Source of the DNA: Prosapia bicincta
Taxonomy: Eukaryota > Arthropoda > Insecta > Hemiptera > Cercopidae
Direction of reading: 5' to 3'
DNA length: 64,000 bases
NCBI GenBank assembly: GCA_036971475.1
Contig: JBAIZL010000005.1
Span: 174,328,886-174,392,885 of the forward strand
Of this stretch, positions 1-11,832 are shown one piece after another (position 1 is the first letter of the stretch; each line of letters starts with the position of its first letter). Below the pieces are notes generated by a model. It did not search any database, was not told where the DNA came from, and saw nothing but the letters and a program-made list of their open reading frames with translations. A program made the position numbers and the translations under genes.

Positions 1-1998
1 AAAACTTTTATCTAATACATGCATCAGACTTCACCGCAACTGGCTGCTGAACATAACTACACACAATCCGGGGAAAAGTATCACCTGTTTGTCGTGGTCT
101 ATAATTGGTAAGGGCTACACATCCAAGAGTGAAGAAAGCGATTACTTTCGAATTATTGTTCGGTTCCTCTCAGGCTATTTATTTTATATGTTTTCTAAAT
201 TCTTTTTAAATATTATTATATAATCCATCGGATAATTCACGTAACCCTCTAGTGTATGTATTTGGGTGTATAGTGAACGACCAATACCTGATAGCAATCA
301 AGATATGATCAATCAATACAAATGTAATCTGAATACTGCCTATAGGTATATAACTCCTGATTCCTATGACTGGGCTGAGGTTATATAAGACACCTTAAAT
401 TTCTTTTGTAGAATTAAACAAGCTGAATACTCTATTACAGCAAACACAAGGGAAGAAATGTATGAACGTCTTCATCTATAATCTTATATTCTTTTTTTTT
501 ATCCTCATCTAAATTCACGGAGTCCAACTATCGGCCCGCGGGCTGCATCCGGTCCTGAGGGACGTTCTGTGCGCCATGGCAACAGATCTATTACAATATA
601 AAATATTATCAGATCGTGCGATCTGCGGCCAGAGAACATTTCTTCCCTTTTTCTGGTGAAATTTGTAATTAAAATTTTACAAATTTTTAAAAATTTTAGT
701 TCCATATGGCACGTAGAAATTTCTTTCTCAATTAATATTTTTAATATACCATAGCCTGTGCATCTACTGTGCAATAAATTTTACTAACTAATTGATTTAC
801 TAATTTGTATTTTCCATTAAAAACAATGCAGTCATTATCCCTACCTAGGACCATATTTACAAAAAGTCTGTTTTACTAGTATTAAAATCTCTAAATCTCC
901 CTCGCAGCCATAAGCTTCATAAAAAGAAGAACTTTGTTCACAAGAAAATCCCCCCTCTTCAAGCTTTGATCTAAATTTTTCTATAAATTTCACAACTGGT
1001 ATTCGCTTTATTGATATAGTTTGTTTTTATTATCAAAATCTAAATTATTGCTACAATAAAAAGAAAAGTAATTTCGTTATCGGAAAAGCAATTTCAAATT
1101 CGTCATTATAAAAGTTTGCTGGATATAAAATACTTTATTATATTTGTTGCTGCTATTGCAATTTATATTGGGTGATAAAACTCAAATCCGTTGAGACTAA
1201 AAAAATAATAATTAAGATTACTCAGAATGATAATTCCGTAAAACAATAAAACGGCGCAAAACATATTTTATTTCGCGAATTAACGTAACTAAGCCGTAAA
1301 TCATGTATAAATGCCACCAATATTACTTGTAATATCAGGGTTCTGATGTCGCAGAAATAATAACAAGCTCATACTGCTAAGAAACTGTCATCTTGTCTTG
1401 GAATCATATTTAATCTTTAGCATCATTTTTGCTATATTTGTGATTATACTTGTCTGAATATTGTATTCTATTTTGTGTAGAGAATAATGGACTGCCTATG
1501 GCCACCATACACAAGAACATAAATGTAAACTAAATATAAAAACACGAAAACCCATGACGACACAAAGGACTACGAGATTTAATTGTCTTCATTATCGCGA
1601 CCCAGCCAAGTACGCATAAAGCCGGACCTTATCTTCCAGAGCCAATGCTGTGAGCAATTTTATCACGCCCTTCAGTAGGCAATCAAACTTTAGCATAAAA
1701 GCTGCATTCATAAAATCTAGTTTATTGCCTAATAAACTGAAAATGTTAAACACTGAAAATCTTGATTCAGAAAGCAAGATCTTCAACGTAGTTCATCTCG
1801 ACTACGTTGTATTTTCCGTAAATATTTTTATAAAAATAGCAGTATTTTTTTAGTTTGCTCTATCTGTAAATAATAGTTACGATACTACACACAAACCCTT
1901 TATACCATTATTTTCATTAGCTTACTTACTCTACCGTTCTAGGATTATTCTCTAACATTAAACTTCCGTTACAGATCGTTGTTCTGTCTGAGTATGCA
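1..1998. other. Gene-free AT-rich stretch
   Basis: No open frame here resembles a known protein and the longest are under 90 codons. I see no tRNA-like fold, long repeat or terminal inverted repeat. The GC-richer patch near 520-630 is the only compositional change and I cannot assign it. Confidence 0.6.

Positions 1999-2044
<46 letters not shown>
1999..2044. repeat. (TA)n microsatellite
   Basis: Uninterrupted TA dinucleotide array. This is one of the few TA arrays in the window with no recognisable retroelement end beside it. Confidence 0.95.
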
Positions 2045-2048
<4 letters not shown>

Positions 2049-4267
2049 GTTCTAGCACATTATTCTCTGTGTTGTTTGAACAATAATTTTCTGATAGTGA
2101 ATATGTGTAGCAAATTCGTTTAAAATAATCATATTAAAAATATAAGTAAAATTAATAAATAGCTTTAACCGAATTAAAATAAATTTGAATTAGTCAAATA
2201 AACAAAACGAAGCAGCCTCTTACCTCAAACCTTTTTAACAACCTTATTTACATTTCGGTTACAAAAAACCATCATATAAAGCATAAAAAACCAAGATCAG
2301 TGGTTATTTTAAAAAGATAGGCCTACTGATATGCAAATGAGAACAACCTAAATGCAAGATAATAAAAATGATGATTTTTAAAGGGCATTTATTATTATAA
2401 ATAAATAAAATTTAGTATATTTGTAACCTTCTGATAATGCTAACAGTGTTAGCGAAATGTACATCAAGGATGTTTAAATATTTGTAGCACGGGTTATTGT
2501 TCAATTAAAGAAAATTATATAAAATATTTGTATTATTAAAAATGAGTTTGTTAACAAAATTATTATTATTCAAGTGTTTTTCTTATTTTATGTTTATGTT
2601 TAGAATTAATATACTTGCTTGTTTAAAAAAAACTGTTAAAAACGAATGCTTTAAAATAATTTCCAAAGTAGCATATTTCGAACTGTATTCTGTTATCGCG
2701 AGCGTTAACTTGGTTGTCCTACTCGGCTTATAAATCAGAAATATTTTTATTCAGCCGTGACTGTCACTTGAACCGTTTGTAACTCTGATTCTCTGTGTTT
2801 TTCTTTAATATTAGATCTTTCTCTATAGTTTCTAACTTTATTTAATCTTTTGCAAACAATCATTAAATTAACTCTCCTATTAGGTGTTATTTTCTACAAT
2901 ATGCCTACTTTTGTAAATTAAGGTTGTACGTAAAAACCTTAATTTTTTCTCACTTTAAAAGACACGAAAATTTACTTTTTAGTGTATTTTTGCACTTTTC
3001 ACACTTGATAGCTATTTAAAAATGCTCTAAAATATGGAAATGGTACTTGAAGTCTAAAAAACAACCTTCTAAAAATCATAACACAAGAAATGATCAATAC
3101 ATTATGTGGGCATGATAAAGAACACTGAGAAGGAGAACAAGGACAAATCCTGTGCAGAATTCGAAAATAAAGGAAACTGATTAAAACAAATAATTGAGTA
3201 ATTTAAAATTAATCGATTTAAATTTCATTGATTCAAAATTTGAATTAAATCTTAGATATTATCATTTCTGTACGAAAAAATAAAAGTAAAATGTCAATAA
3301 CAATTAACAAATATTGAATTACAGAAATGATGTTAACAGAAATAACGGAAATAAATTAGGAATTCATATAAAAGGAAATGTACTGTCATTTGTAATTAAA
3401 AAAGACAATCTTTGTTGACATCGCATCGTCCAGTCAGTAATTGTTGTATTGATTAGAGTGAGTTCAGTAAATACAATCATGGTAACAAACAATATTATTT
3501 TTCATCGATGAAAAATACGTTTCAATTTATGTGTAAGCCTACAACAATTTAAAATTAATATATATAATTTTATTACATAATATCTTAACTTGCCCTTGAC
3601 AATCCTGATTAGTGAAAAGCTTAGAACATGATATTGATATTTTTATACGTTTACATCAATTTATATATACGTAAACGTTATTTAAAAAAAAAAAAACACA
3701 CTATGTTTTGGAAGTACAGTTAGTTTCAAGCTTAAATCTATTTCCCTTGAAGTACACTTGCCAAACACTTACTGATGTAACAATAAAAATTATTTTGCAA
3801 TACGTGTTTAGGTTATTGTTGAAACAATTATTCATCAAAATTTGTTTTTAATAACTTAGCTTCTGTATTTTTAATACAAGTAAGATCATTTATAAAAACA
3901 TAATGAGTTTAAAAGTATCCTTTCAGAGGAAACTTTTCAACAAAACAAATTCATTACTTTTTACTCACTCTAGCGGATGTTCTTTGAGCGTTGATGAGTA
4001 TCACCCTCCCTGCTTAAGTGGATCATCCTGCAACACTTTGATATCGCGATCTCTTTTCGGAACCAATCGGGAAACTGCGCACGATCCTCTCGTTATTCCG
4101 TTCACACAATTTCTCTAAAACGTGCAAAGAAGCACGACGAATCCACAGATATTTCCAATAAAATATTCCTTCACTGTACTCCAGTATAAATTCGTTACGT
4201 TACGGTTTTTGCTTTCGCAAGTTTTTATTTAATTATCGCCACAGTCATTCACACGTGTTCAAAGAAA
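2045..4267. other. Gene-free AT-rich stretch
   Basis: Apart from the short family-E repeat at 2251-2283 I recognise nothing. Short frames at 2542 and 3903 have no recognisable motif. A possible arthropod initiator-like TCAGT lies near 3434, but no coding exon follows it. Confidence 0.55.
2251..2283 (-). repeat. Family-E repeat core (GTAACCGAAAT type)
   Basis: On the minus strand this reads a GATGG-like segment, a short spacer, then TTTTGTAACCGAAATG. The same GTAACCGAAAT signature recurs on the minus strand near 53.83 and 54.28 kb, so it is a dispersed repeat. Its layout faintly resembles the hammerhead-like PLE ends elsewhere, but the CTGATGA core is not intact. Confidence 0.4.
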
Positions 4268-5372
4268 GGTATCTAGGCGTAACTAGGCTTCTTATGTGAG
4301 GCGTAACTAGGCTTCCTATGTGAGGCGTAACTAACCTTTTTATTTGAGGCGTAACTAGGCTTCTTATGTGAGGCGTCACTAGGCTTCTTATGTGAGGCGT
4401 AACTTTCTTATGTGAGGCGTAACTAGGCTTCTCGTGTGAGGTGTAAGTAGGCTTCTTATGTGAGGCGTAACTAGGCTTTTTATGTAAGGAGTAACTACGC
4501 TTCTCATCTGAGACGTAACTAGGCTTCTAAGATGTGACCGGAAAAAATTAGCCTTCCAAGATGTGGCCACGCTAAACTAGACTCTTATGTGCCCGAGCGA
4601 AAATACCCTTCTTGTGTTACTAGCTTTCTGATGTAAGGCATAACTAGCCTTCTTATGTGAGGAGTAACTAGCCTTCTTATGTCAGGTGTAACTAGTAATC
4701 CTATGTGGGGCCTAACTAGATCTCTTATGTGAGGCGTAACTATCCTTCATATGTGATGCATAACTAGGCTTCCTATGTGAGGCGTAACGAGCCTTCATAT
4801 GTGAGGCGTAACTAGCCTTCATATATGAGGCGTAACTAGCCCTCTTATATGAGGCGTAACTATCCTTGATATGTGAGGCGTAACTAGCCTTCTTATGTGA
4901 GGCGTAACTAACCTTCTATGTGGCTTAACTAGCCCTCTTATGTGAGGCGTAACTATTCTTCATATGAGAGGCGTAACTATCCTTGATATGTAAGGCGTAA
5001 GTATCCTTCATATGTGAGGCGTAACTAGTCTTCTTATGTGAGGCGTAATAACCTTTTATGTGTCGTAACTAGCCCTCCTATGTGAAGAGTAACTAGCCTT
5101 CTTATGTGAGACGTAACTAGACCTCTTATGTGAGGGTTAACTAGCCTTCTTATATAATTGGGAGTATCTAGGTTTCTAAGACGAGTCCGGTGTAAGAAGG
5201 ATTACAATATTGTTCATGCTTAATTAGATTTCTTATGAGGCCAGGAGTAAATAGGTTTCTTATGAGTGGCTTATATAGGTTTCTAAAATGTGAGAAGACG
5301 TAACTAGTTTCTAAGATATGCCATATTTAACTATGCTTCTTATATGAGGCACAACTAGGCTTTTTATGTAAC
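4268..5372. repeat. 24-bp minisatellite
   Basis: About 1.1 kb of imperfect head-to-tail copies of a 24-base unit, consensus GAGGCGTAACTAGGC followed by TTCTTATGT. Units become more divergent and indel-rich beyond about 5150. Because 24 is divisible by three, the minus strand keeps a short open frame (4388-4570) with an eight-residue repeat of the form RSLVTPHI. I regard that frame as a by-product of the period, not a gene. Confidence 0.93.
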
Positions 5373-6403
5373 CATGCATAACCAGGCCCATTTTGCGAGT
5401 AGACATATATCAGCTTCTACAAGCATATTTCTTATTCCTTTACCTGTAGTATAATGGTCAAATTGGCGTAACGTTCATAGTCTGTGTGGTTTTACGTGTA
5501 TAACTTATAATGATACCTACAGTTTCATATATTTCAGTTTTATTACGTCCCAAATTGAAATGTCTGTACGCAGACAATAAATAATTTTATACCCATGAAA
5601 GTTGTAGTGGATCGATTTTTATATAACAAACGACATTCTTTTTATTACATCGATGATATAGATTTAGGCAATAAAACGGACATAAGTCAATAAAATGGAT
5701 GTTAGTACTGCCATTTAGATGAACGTTCCGACTGTGGAACAAAGATAGAAACAGGTTGTGCACCGTACTATAGCATGGTACATAGATAAAACTGCCAGTT
5801 ACAGAGTCAATGCACTGTACCTAACACATAACATTGACAGTAAAACCCATTTTTTACTGGATACGTTACTTATTTTCTTGTGACCTATCTTATGCGTACA
5901 TTTTGAATAATAGTCATAAAATGTGAATATGACTGTTTTATAAGTCATATTTTTACCATCATTATTTTTTACTAAAACGTTATTATATTTTGTGTATATT
6001 TTCTGCAACTATGCATAGCTAATAATGAAGAGTAAAGCCTAAAGTAATTTGTTTCAAAACCATTAATCAAAGTGATTAGCTGTGCAAATCCCTGCGCTTC
6101 GTTTAATCTGAAAGTTTGATCACAGCACTTGGTCCGATAGTGTGTTCCAGAGCAACGATAATTTGAGTGTTTGTAGTTTGTAGTAACACAAAATTGGATT
6201 TATCTCTTCACATTCAGTGAATTTTAAACAAATTTAAAACTTATGTTTTAAGTATCTTTACACTCTGTGTATGATCACGTTTTGGTATTCAAATTTGTGT
6301 ACACGTATGTTTGTGTTAGGACGGAAACCTAATAATGATTAACCACTTTACCAAACAAAATACCAAATAGCACTGTACGCGACTGTGTGCTTCTGTTATG
6401 CGT

Positions 6404-6404
<1 letters not shown>
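5373..6404. other. Gene-free AT-rich stretch
   Basis: No recognisable coding region, repeat or RNA gene. Confidence 0.55.

Positions 6405-6477
<73 letters not shown>
6405..6477. repeat. (TG)n microsatellite
   Basis: Nearly pure TG dinucleotide array of about 70 bases. It creates artificial Cys-Val or Thr-His frames on the two strands. Confidence 0.95.
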
Positions 6478-6478
<1 letters not shown>

Positions 6479-6577
6479 CTTACGGACCTAACCTCACTCT
6501 GCCTTTCCCTCGACGTCCTCCCTAAGCTCTCTACAAATGTCACCTCAATGAACTTTCCTCGTCCGCAAGAAAGTAAG

Positions 6578-6633
6578 GGTTTATTCCTTGACTAAGAACC
6601 CTGGTTCGAGTCCTGTATTTCAAGGAATAAACC
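6578..6633. repeat. Hairpin with a B-box-like sequence in its loop
   Basis: A 13-base stem (GGTTTATTCCTTG and its complement CAAGGAATAAACC) encloses a loop with GGTTCGAGTCC at 6603-6613, which fits the RNA polymerase III B-box consensus. No A box or T-arm pairing is present, so I do not call a tRNA. It could be a tRNA-derived SINE fossil. Confidence 0.4.
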
Positions 6634-6639
6634 TCTCAG

Positions 6640-6962
6640 AGGAACCAGCCCCTGAATTTGTTACAAAAACCAATTAGCCTCCTATAAACCTTTTAGGCAC
6701 CTTTTGGGGTAACGGAATCTTTGAGAGACACTTTTGACTTATAGACTACAATTGAATACCTAGTAAATTTTTTTCTATCTTAAATGAAAACAAAACTAAT
6801 TGGAAAATACAAATTTTTTTATTTAACATTACAATTTATTCTTATTTAGTTCAGATTATTTTACAGGATTTATCTCTCCTGAAATTACACATAATCTGCT
6901 TATCTTGTTTCAGGTTAATAGTGCAGAATATGTGTCCTTATTCAATTTATATTATTAATACT

Positions 6963-6963
<1 letters not shown>
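6640..6963. other. Short gene-free stretch
   Basis: Nothing recognised between the hairpin and the CA/TA array. Confidence 0.5.

Positions 6964-7047
<84 letters not shown>
6964..7047. repeat. (CA)n-(TA)n compound microsatellite
   Basis: About 30 bases of CA followed directly by about 48 bases of TA. It abuts a PLE end that begins at 7048. Confidence 0.95.
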
Positions 7048-7051
<4 letters not shown>

Positions 7052-7280
7052 GTTTTCTTGTTTAATAATCTAAACATAGGTTATTCAAATACAAGAATAT
7101 TTATTAATTTATATTCAAAGCTTTTCGCTTTGGTAAACAGTACCAGCATCATCAGGAAGGAATAATAGAATAATGCAAGATATAGGCCTATAACATATGT
7201 TAAATTAAAAATAGAATTTTTGCTACATTTATACCAATTACAAGTATATTTTGCTGCTGTAACATTATAGGACTGTAAAA
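7048..7280 (-). mobile_element. PLE terminal fragment, family A
   Basis: The sequence after the TA array (TTATTCAAATACAAG, then AATATTTATTAATTTATATTC and a hammerhead-like core) recurs at 8.05-8.25, 9.37-9.49, 16.3-16.39 and 46.4-46.6 kb. In the first of these it is the terminal part of a Penelope-like element, because RT and GIY-YIG remnants follow it. This copy runs about 110 bases past the core and then stops at an inverted LTR-retrotransposon fragment. It is therefore truncated, or interrupted by that insertion. Confidence 0.75.
7113..7160 (-). ncRNA. Hammerhead-like ribozyme motif, PLE family A copy 1
   Basis: Minus strand: TTC, CTGATGA, T, then GCTGGTA-CTGTT-TACCA with an AA bulge and closing GC, then GAA, palindrome AAGCTT, T, GAAT. 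The order matches a type I hammerhead with a short self-complementary stem III. The extra T after CTGATGA and the AA bulge depart from the consensus, so activity is uncertain. Confidence 0.55.
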
Positions 7281-7448
7281 AATTGAGGACATCAAATATT
7301 TATTTCGAAAGTCATCAGGATTATTAGCAACAAAGAATTTACTTACTATTTTATCACAAATTGTGACAAATCTATTTACCATTATAGGCTCTCCAGAAAA
7401 TTCTGGTATCATATCTAAGAATTGTTTCTTTAAAGTTAGAGTAACCAT
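7281..7448 (-). pseudogene. gag: gag N-terminal fragment
   Basis: This is the start of an LTR-retrotransposon Gag. The visible segment contains IPEFSGEPIMVNRF, which also occurs in the copy at 17.58 kb and resembles the conserved start of gag in the 17.6/297 group. The likely start codon is the ATG read at 7448-7446, followed by VTLTLKK. The longer copy has ATC at the homologous position, so this fragment shows the ancestral start better. It ends after about 55 residues, at the junction with PLE-derived sequence. It cannot make a functional capsid protein. Confidence 0.8.
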
Positions 7449-7697
7449 TTTTCTTATATATTTAATTTTAAAACAAAAATTAAAATTAAAATGTATAGTG
7501 AAATATAACAATAAGGCTGCACTTTTTTGTATTGCACTATTCACAATCACTAAAACTTTTCTGTCACGATGTTCTCTCGTGTTGGTAATAGATAAACATT
7601 CTATTAAATTGTTGCAGATATTCACTCTGCTGGAGAGTGGTTCCTCAATTAACGGTTAAAACCGACGGACGTTATATTCACTAACTTCCTTGATGGA

Positions 7698-7714
7698 TCC
7701 TACCGACTGCGCCA
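7698..7714 (-). other. Primer-binding site, tRNA-Ser type
   Basis: Minus-strand TGGCGCAGTCGGTAGGA directly follows the LTR end. It is complementary, with one wobble, to the 3' end of insect tRNA-Ser plus CCA, the primer used by 17.6/297-type elements. Confidence 0.8.
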
Positions 7715-7988
7715 GTTATGTGTGTTGTTAAGCTCAAAATGTTTTTAAAAATAATTTTAATTTTTATAAACCTTTATTAATTAGGAACAATTTAGTTTAT
7801 TACATTAGTTTTAACTTGAGAAAAATTCAACTGATGCATTCAGTTGGAGTGACTTCAAATGTACTCTTCAAGAGTTTGCTACACACTAAAGCTAAAGCTG
7901 TTTTAGCAACTGCACAATACAAAATCTGCCTAAGCAGGAATTTACTCTAGTAAGCATTATATTTAGTCAAGTTCACATTATTCTCATA

Positions 7989-7990
<2 letters not shown>
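7714..7990 (-). repeat. LTR of the errantivirus-like element (partial copy)
   Basis: It begins AGTATGAGAAT and ends AACT on the minus strand, giving AGT...ACT termini. It aligns over its length to the LTRs at 16935 and 22328. Flanked on the outer side by (TA)n. Confidence 0.85.

Positions 7991-8049
<59 letters not shown>
7991..8049. repeat. (TA)n microsatellite
   Basis: About 55 bases of TA between the LTR fragment and a PLE end. It may be the target of both insertions. Confidence 0.95.
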
Positions 8050-8055
<6 letters not shown>

Positions 8056-8100
8056 TAAAACAACAGGTTATTAAAATACAAGAATATTTATTAATTTATA

Positions 8101-8145
8101 TTAAAAGATTTTCGTCAGTAAACAGTAACAGCATCATCAGGAAGA
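8101..8145 (-). ncRNA. Hammerhead-like motif, PLE family A copy 2
   Basis: CTGATGA is intact on the minus strand and GAAA is present, but stem II is mispaired (GCTGTTA against TACTGAC) and the palindrome after GAAA is ruined (ATCTTTT). Probably inactive. Confidence 0.45.
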
Positions 8146-8252
8146 AATAGTAGAATAATGCAAGATATAGGCATAAAACATATGTTAAATTAAATTTTGG
8201 CTAAATTTTTTACAAATTGCAAGATTATTTTGTTGCTGTAACATTATAGACA

Positions 8253-8337
8253 TTGAATATAGTATCAAATTTAGAATGTATTTGCCTTTCTTATTTTATT
8301 AATTTGTTATTATTATTGTATTTATATATTTCGAATG

Positions 8338-8382
<45 letters not shown>

Positions 8383-8610
8383 TTCTTAACCCTTTAATTA
8401 TTTCTTTTATAAGTTTCATATTTTCAATGTTTGGAAATCGCTCCTTATAATAATACAATGATTTGCAAAATTTGATTTATATATTTCTGGATTTATATAA
8501 GCATTCAAATGTTCTTTATATCTTTCTTTTAATTCTTTCTTGATTTGACCTATATAGGTTTTATTACAGTTTTCGCATTCTAATTTATAAACACCACCTT
8601 TTCATGCATT
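8253..8610 (-). pseudogene. PLE GIY-YIG endonuclease domain
   Basis: The minus-strand frame reads GVYKLECENCNKTYIGQ, then KKELKERYKEHLNAY. This has the GIY...YIG spacing and the zinc-linker-like cysteines (CxxC) of PLE endonucleases, which nick target DNA for priming. The domain follows RT remnants, as expected in a PLE. The frame is split by a (TA)n array at 8341-8380, placed after a segment ending KGLRMN. In the other copies that position reads straight through into an IIENLEIYK-like segment. The array and nearby stops make it non-functional. Confidence 0.85.
8341..8380. repeat. (TA)n array inside the GIY-YIG frame
   Basis: TA array replacing a few codons of the PLE endonuclease, at an ATATAT-rich point of the coding sequence. 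Confidence 0.95.
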
Positions 8611-8747
8611 TTTTTTGTTTTTATTATTGTTATTTAATATGTTTAATATTTTGTTATTAGCTTTGTAAGAATTTTTTGATATTTGTATTTTTAAATAATT
8701 TAGTGATATTTGTTATTTCATAGTCTATAAATAAAAATTAAGTCCAT

Positions 8748-8780
8748 ATTATATTATTATTATTATTATTATTATTATTG
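8748..8780. repeat. (TTA)n microsatellite
   Basis: About ten TTA/ATT units within the RT-to-endonuclease linker of PLE 1. Confidence 0.9.
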
Positions 8781-8843
8781 TAAATTAAATTATTATGTTG
8801 TTTATTAAAAATATTATAATTAAGTTTGTCAACAGTTTTCTTT

Positions 8844-9370
8844 TTATAACCTTTTTATATTGCAATTTGATAAATTATGTTTTTCTCTTATTTTATTTTC
8901 TTCTTTCATGGGGAATTTATGCATTCTATATAATAAGTTATATAAAGCAGCCATTTTTTGGTTATATAGATGATTAGAATTATTTGGTATAATTTGATTT
9001 GTTAAAGTTGGTTTACGGTATATCATATATTCAAAATTTTCATTTTCTCTTATTATTGTTAAAACTAGAAAATTTATTTTATTATTTGTTTTAATTTCAT
9101 AGGTAAATTTGATTTTATTTATTTTATTCAAAATATTTGTTAAATTTATAATATTATTGTTTGATATATACATTCCATCACCCACATATCTAAACTAATA
9201 ACCATTTTTATTTATTTATTAACCATTTATTTTTATAATTTGATTTATTTTATTACCTAATTGTTGTAAAAATATTTCAGATAATATATTTGATAATGGC
9301 GAGCTCATAGCAAGAGCGTCTTCTTGTTTATAAATTTTGTCATTGCATGAAAAATAATTTTGATTTAACA
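8844..9370 (-). pseudogene. PLE reverse transcriptase, C-terminal half
   Basis: In minus-strand order I see AMSSPLSNILSEIF (the M-G-S-P-L-S box of PLE RTs, with Ser for Gly), then FRYVGDGMYI, a damaged form of the YVDD catalytic box, then INFLVLTI (normally FLDLTI), then IYRKPTLTNQIIPNNSNH and KMAALYNLLYRM. These follow the known order of PLE RT boxes C to E plus thumb. A stop and a frame change lie just before the YVGDG box. With the second catalytic Asp displaced and the N-terminal half absent, the enzyme is dead. Confidence 0.85.
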
Positions 9371-9406
9371 TGTTTTACGCCTATATCTTGCATTATTGTA
9401 TTATTT

Positions 9407-9455
9407 ATTCCTGATGATGTTGGTACTGTTTACCAACGAAACGTTTTCAAAATAA
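9407..9455 (+). ncRNA. Hammerhead-like ribozyme motif, PLE family A copy 3
   Basis: CTGATGA at 9411-9417, one T, a perfect 7-bp stem II (GTTGGTA 9419-9425, loop CTGTT, TACCAAC 9431-9437) and GAA at 9438-9440. Palindrome ACGT follows, then T as the candidate cleavage base. Stem II is ideal. Stem I is weak because the sequence after the cleavage base is TTCAAA. Confidence 0.6.
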
Positions 9456-9484
9456 ATTAATAAATATTCTTGAATAACCTATGT

Positions 9485-9486
<2 letters not shown>

Positions 9487-9541
<55 letters not shown>
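9487..9541. repeat. (TA)n microsatellite
   Basis: TA array with a few TATG units at its right edge, between the PLE 1 end and the palindrome at 9591. Confidence 0.95.
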
Positions 9542-9554
<13 letters not shown>

Positions 9555-9590
9555 GTATATAAATATCGCAATATATATTCTTGTGTATTA

Positions 9591-9673
9591 ATAAAGAACT
9601 AAGTCAAAATACAAATACAAGAATTATAATTGAATTTCAATTATAATTCTTGTATTTGTATTTTGACTTAGTT

Positions 9674-9679
<6 letters not shown>
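9591..9679. repeat. Perfect palindrome, PLE family-B ends head-to-head
   Basis: Two complementary 42-base arms beginning AAAGAACTAAGTC meet with a single-base spacer. The outer arm sequence recurs in the palindromes at 30756-30976 and 51441-51546. (TA)n lies on the right edge and a TA/TATG array about 50 bases to the left. Confidence 0.9.

Positions 9680-9738
<59 letters not shown>
9678..9738. repeat. (TA)n microsatellite
   Basis: TA array directly on the right edge of the palindrome. Confidence 0.95.
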
Positions 9739-9740
<2 letters not shown>

Positions 9741-11437
9741 TTACTATTTATTTCCAATATTATCAAAAGCCGAAAGTTCATAATCTATATACTAACATTT
9801 ACTCAATTTTAATTATCGTAATTAATTTTGGCCGTATTTTTTGTTTATCCAAGTTAAATTTCACATATTTCAGTCTTATTAATCTTCAAAAGGTGTAAAG
9901 TTACCCTGCCTACTTACAATAGGCTATGTCTTTTAATACAAACTTCATCCAATTCAATATCAGAGTCTGGTTAACATTTACCCATTTTTAGATTACCACA
10001 GTTAGTTATACTAGGTTATACATTTAATAAAAGCTGCATTTACTTTCACTCCTATTTATATTTATCTACTAGGTTAATAATGGATTACTATCCGTTTCTC
10101 GAGAATAAAGCCATATTTCATAAAATCAATTAAACTTAATACGTTAATTTCCTTATCAAGTAAATGGTTGTATGGAAAATCAATTTAGAATATTTATAAG
10201 TTAATTTAGGTAACCTAAAAGAGGTTTCTCTCTCTTAGGCTATTCGATTTTCATTTAATTTTTTACTTGAATTTAATATATTTTGAAATAAAAATTTATT
10301 GAAAAGAAAATTAAATTGTTTATATGACCTTGTACTGCAAAGGGTAAAGTATCTTCCAAAAGTGGTTGGTTCCTGGGCATTGTCCCTTTCTTTCTTGAAA
10401 TTTTGCTGTTCTCTGCTTTCATGGCGTCTGTGAAATTCTCTAAGTCCAGCGTTTGGGTATTTTCTTGGTCGAGATGATGTTATGAGGATATTTGAGCATC
10501 TGCCCAAATATCCTTACACTCCCTTGTCACATCGAAGCACTTTATACAGTATGTTACAACATACTGGATCTTGAACAACGCTTGCTGATGAAAAACGACC
10601 GATCGTTACGGCAGTAGTGTGCTACTCTCGTTCCGTGGACAAAGGTACACTTTATTCTTCAAAAGACCAAAACCCTACGTCATTTCTTCCATCTTAACTT
10701 TTTAAACCAATGGGAATTCCGTTACCCTAGTAACCATGCTGTTTATATTTAATCTCTAAACCATTCTACTTCTATTAGCTAAATTTATTTCTCCTCGATT
10801 TTTATGAAAGTCTTTTCTCTAATGCAATGTGTTACTTTAATTTTTTAACTTTCTTTTTAATAATTTATTTGTCTATATTTCACCTAATTTATTTAATGCA
10901 CTGTTCCTTTTCGTATATCAAATTACGACGCCAGCGCTGTTTCCACTACTGGCAAAATCTTATAAGCAATCTCTCTACACGTTTTGAAGCCGAATCAAAT
11001 ATAATTTTATTCCTAACCTCAATTCTAGGCTATATCATAAATTAGATTGCGATTATTACCTTTAAACAATTTTCCTTAGCTAGGCCTAAATTACTCTCCT
11101 TACACTTCTTATTCTTATATTCACTATTCATTATTATATTTGGTTAAAATTGATGTAATATTATGCCTTTTGGCCTGGTTCCGTAATCATCACTTTTACT
11201 ATTTAATTTGAACAGGTCTATTGGGCTTCGGCCTTTTTAGAGTTATCTTAGTTTATAATTCATTTTAACACTCACAGTTTGTTCAATTTAGTTTTAAGTG
11301 AATCTGTTTACACTTCTTTTCCCTATAGTTACCATTTTTTATATCATTAATTTAAAATAACTTCAATATTAGGTCATTTGGCCTGTTACATATTCTGTAC
11401 TATTGCCATACTTCTTGCATTAGCTATTTCGGCCGTT
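9739..11437. other. Gene-free stretch
   Basis: No recognisable gene. A short palindrome (CAGTATGTT and AACATACTG, near 10549-10568) and a 9-bp hairpin around GGATATTTG (near 10478) are visible. Between 11160 and 11440 a TTTGGCCT/TTCGGCCT motif recurs four times at irregular spacing, perhaps an old internal repeat. The minus frame 10235-10507 shows no known domain. Confidence 0.5.

Positions 11438-11832
<395 letters not shown>

Larger units (their letters stand above)
7281..7990 (-). mobile_element. 5' fragment of the errantivirus-like LTR element, inverted
   Basis: On the minus strand this holds one LTR (7714-7990), a tRNA-Ser primer-binding site (7698-7714), an untranslated leader and the start of gag, then stops abruptly near 7281. 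It corresponds, inverted, to the 5' end of the longer copy at 16.9-17.7 kb. The outer LTR edge abuts a (TA)n array, as in that copy. No pol or second LTR is present. Confidence 0.88.
8050..9488 (-). mobile_element. Penelope-like element 1, decayed, with inverted ends
   Basis: On the minus strand, RT remnants (about 9370-8844) precede a GIY-YIG domain (8610-8253) and then the terminal repeat (8250-8050). An inverted copy of that terminal repeat lies on the other side (9368-9488, plus strand), so the element is bracketed by roughly 110-base inverted ends, a layout known for PLEs. Both outer edges approach (TA)n arrays. The catalytic boxes are degraded and the 5' part of the RT is missing. Confidence 0.85.

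Noticed and set aside
3413..3485. Possible host promoter and first exon (TCAGT near 3434, ATG at 3480)
   Set aside because: The frame after the ATG closes after ten codons and no downstream exon is recognisable.
6578..6633. tRNA gene at the GGTTCGAGTCC box
   Set aside because: No T-stem pairing, no acceptor stem, no A box; only the B-box-like segment matches.
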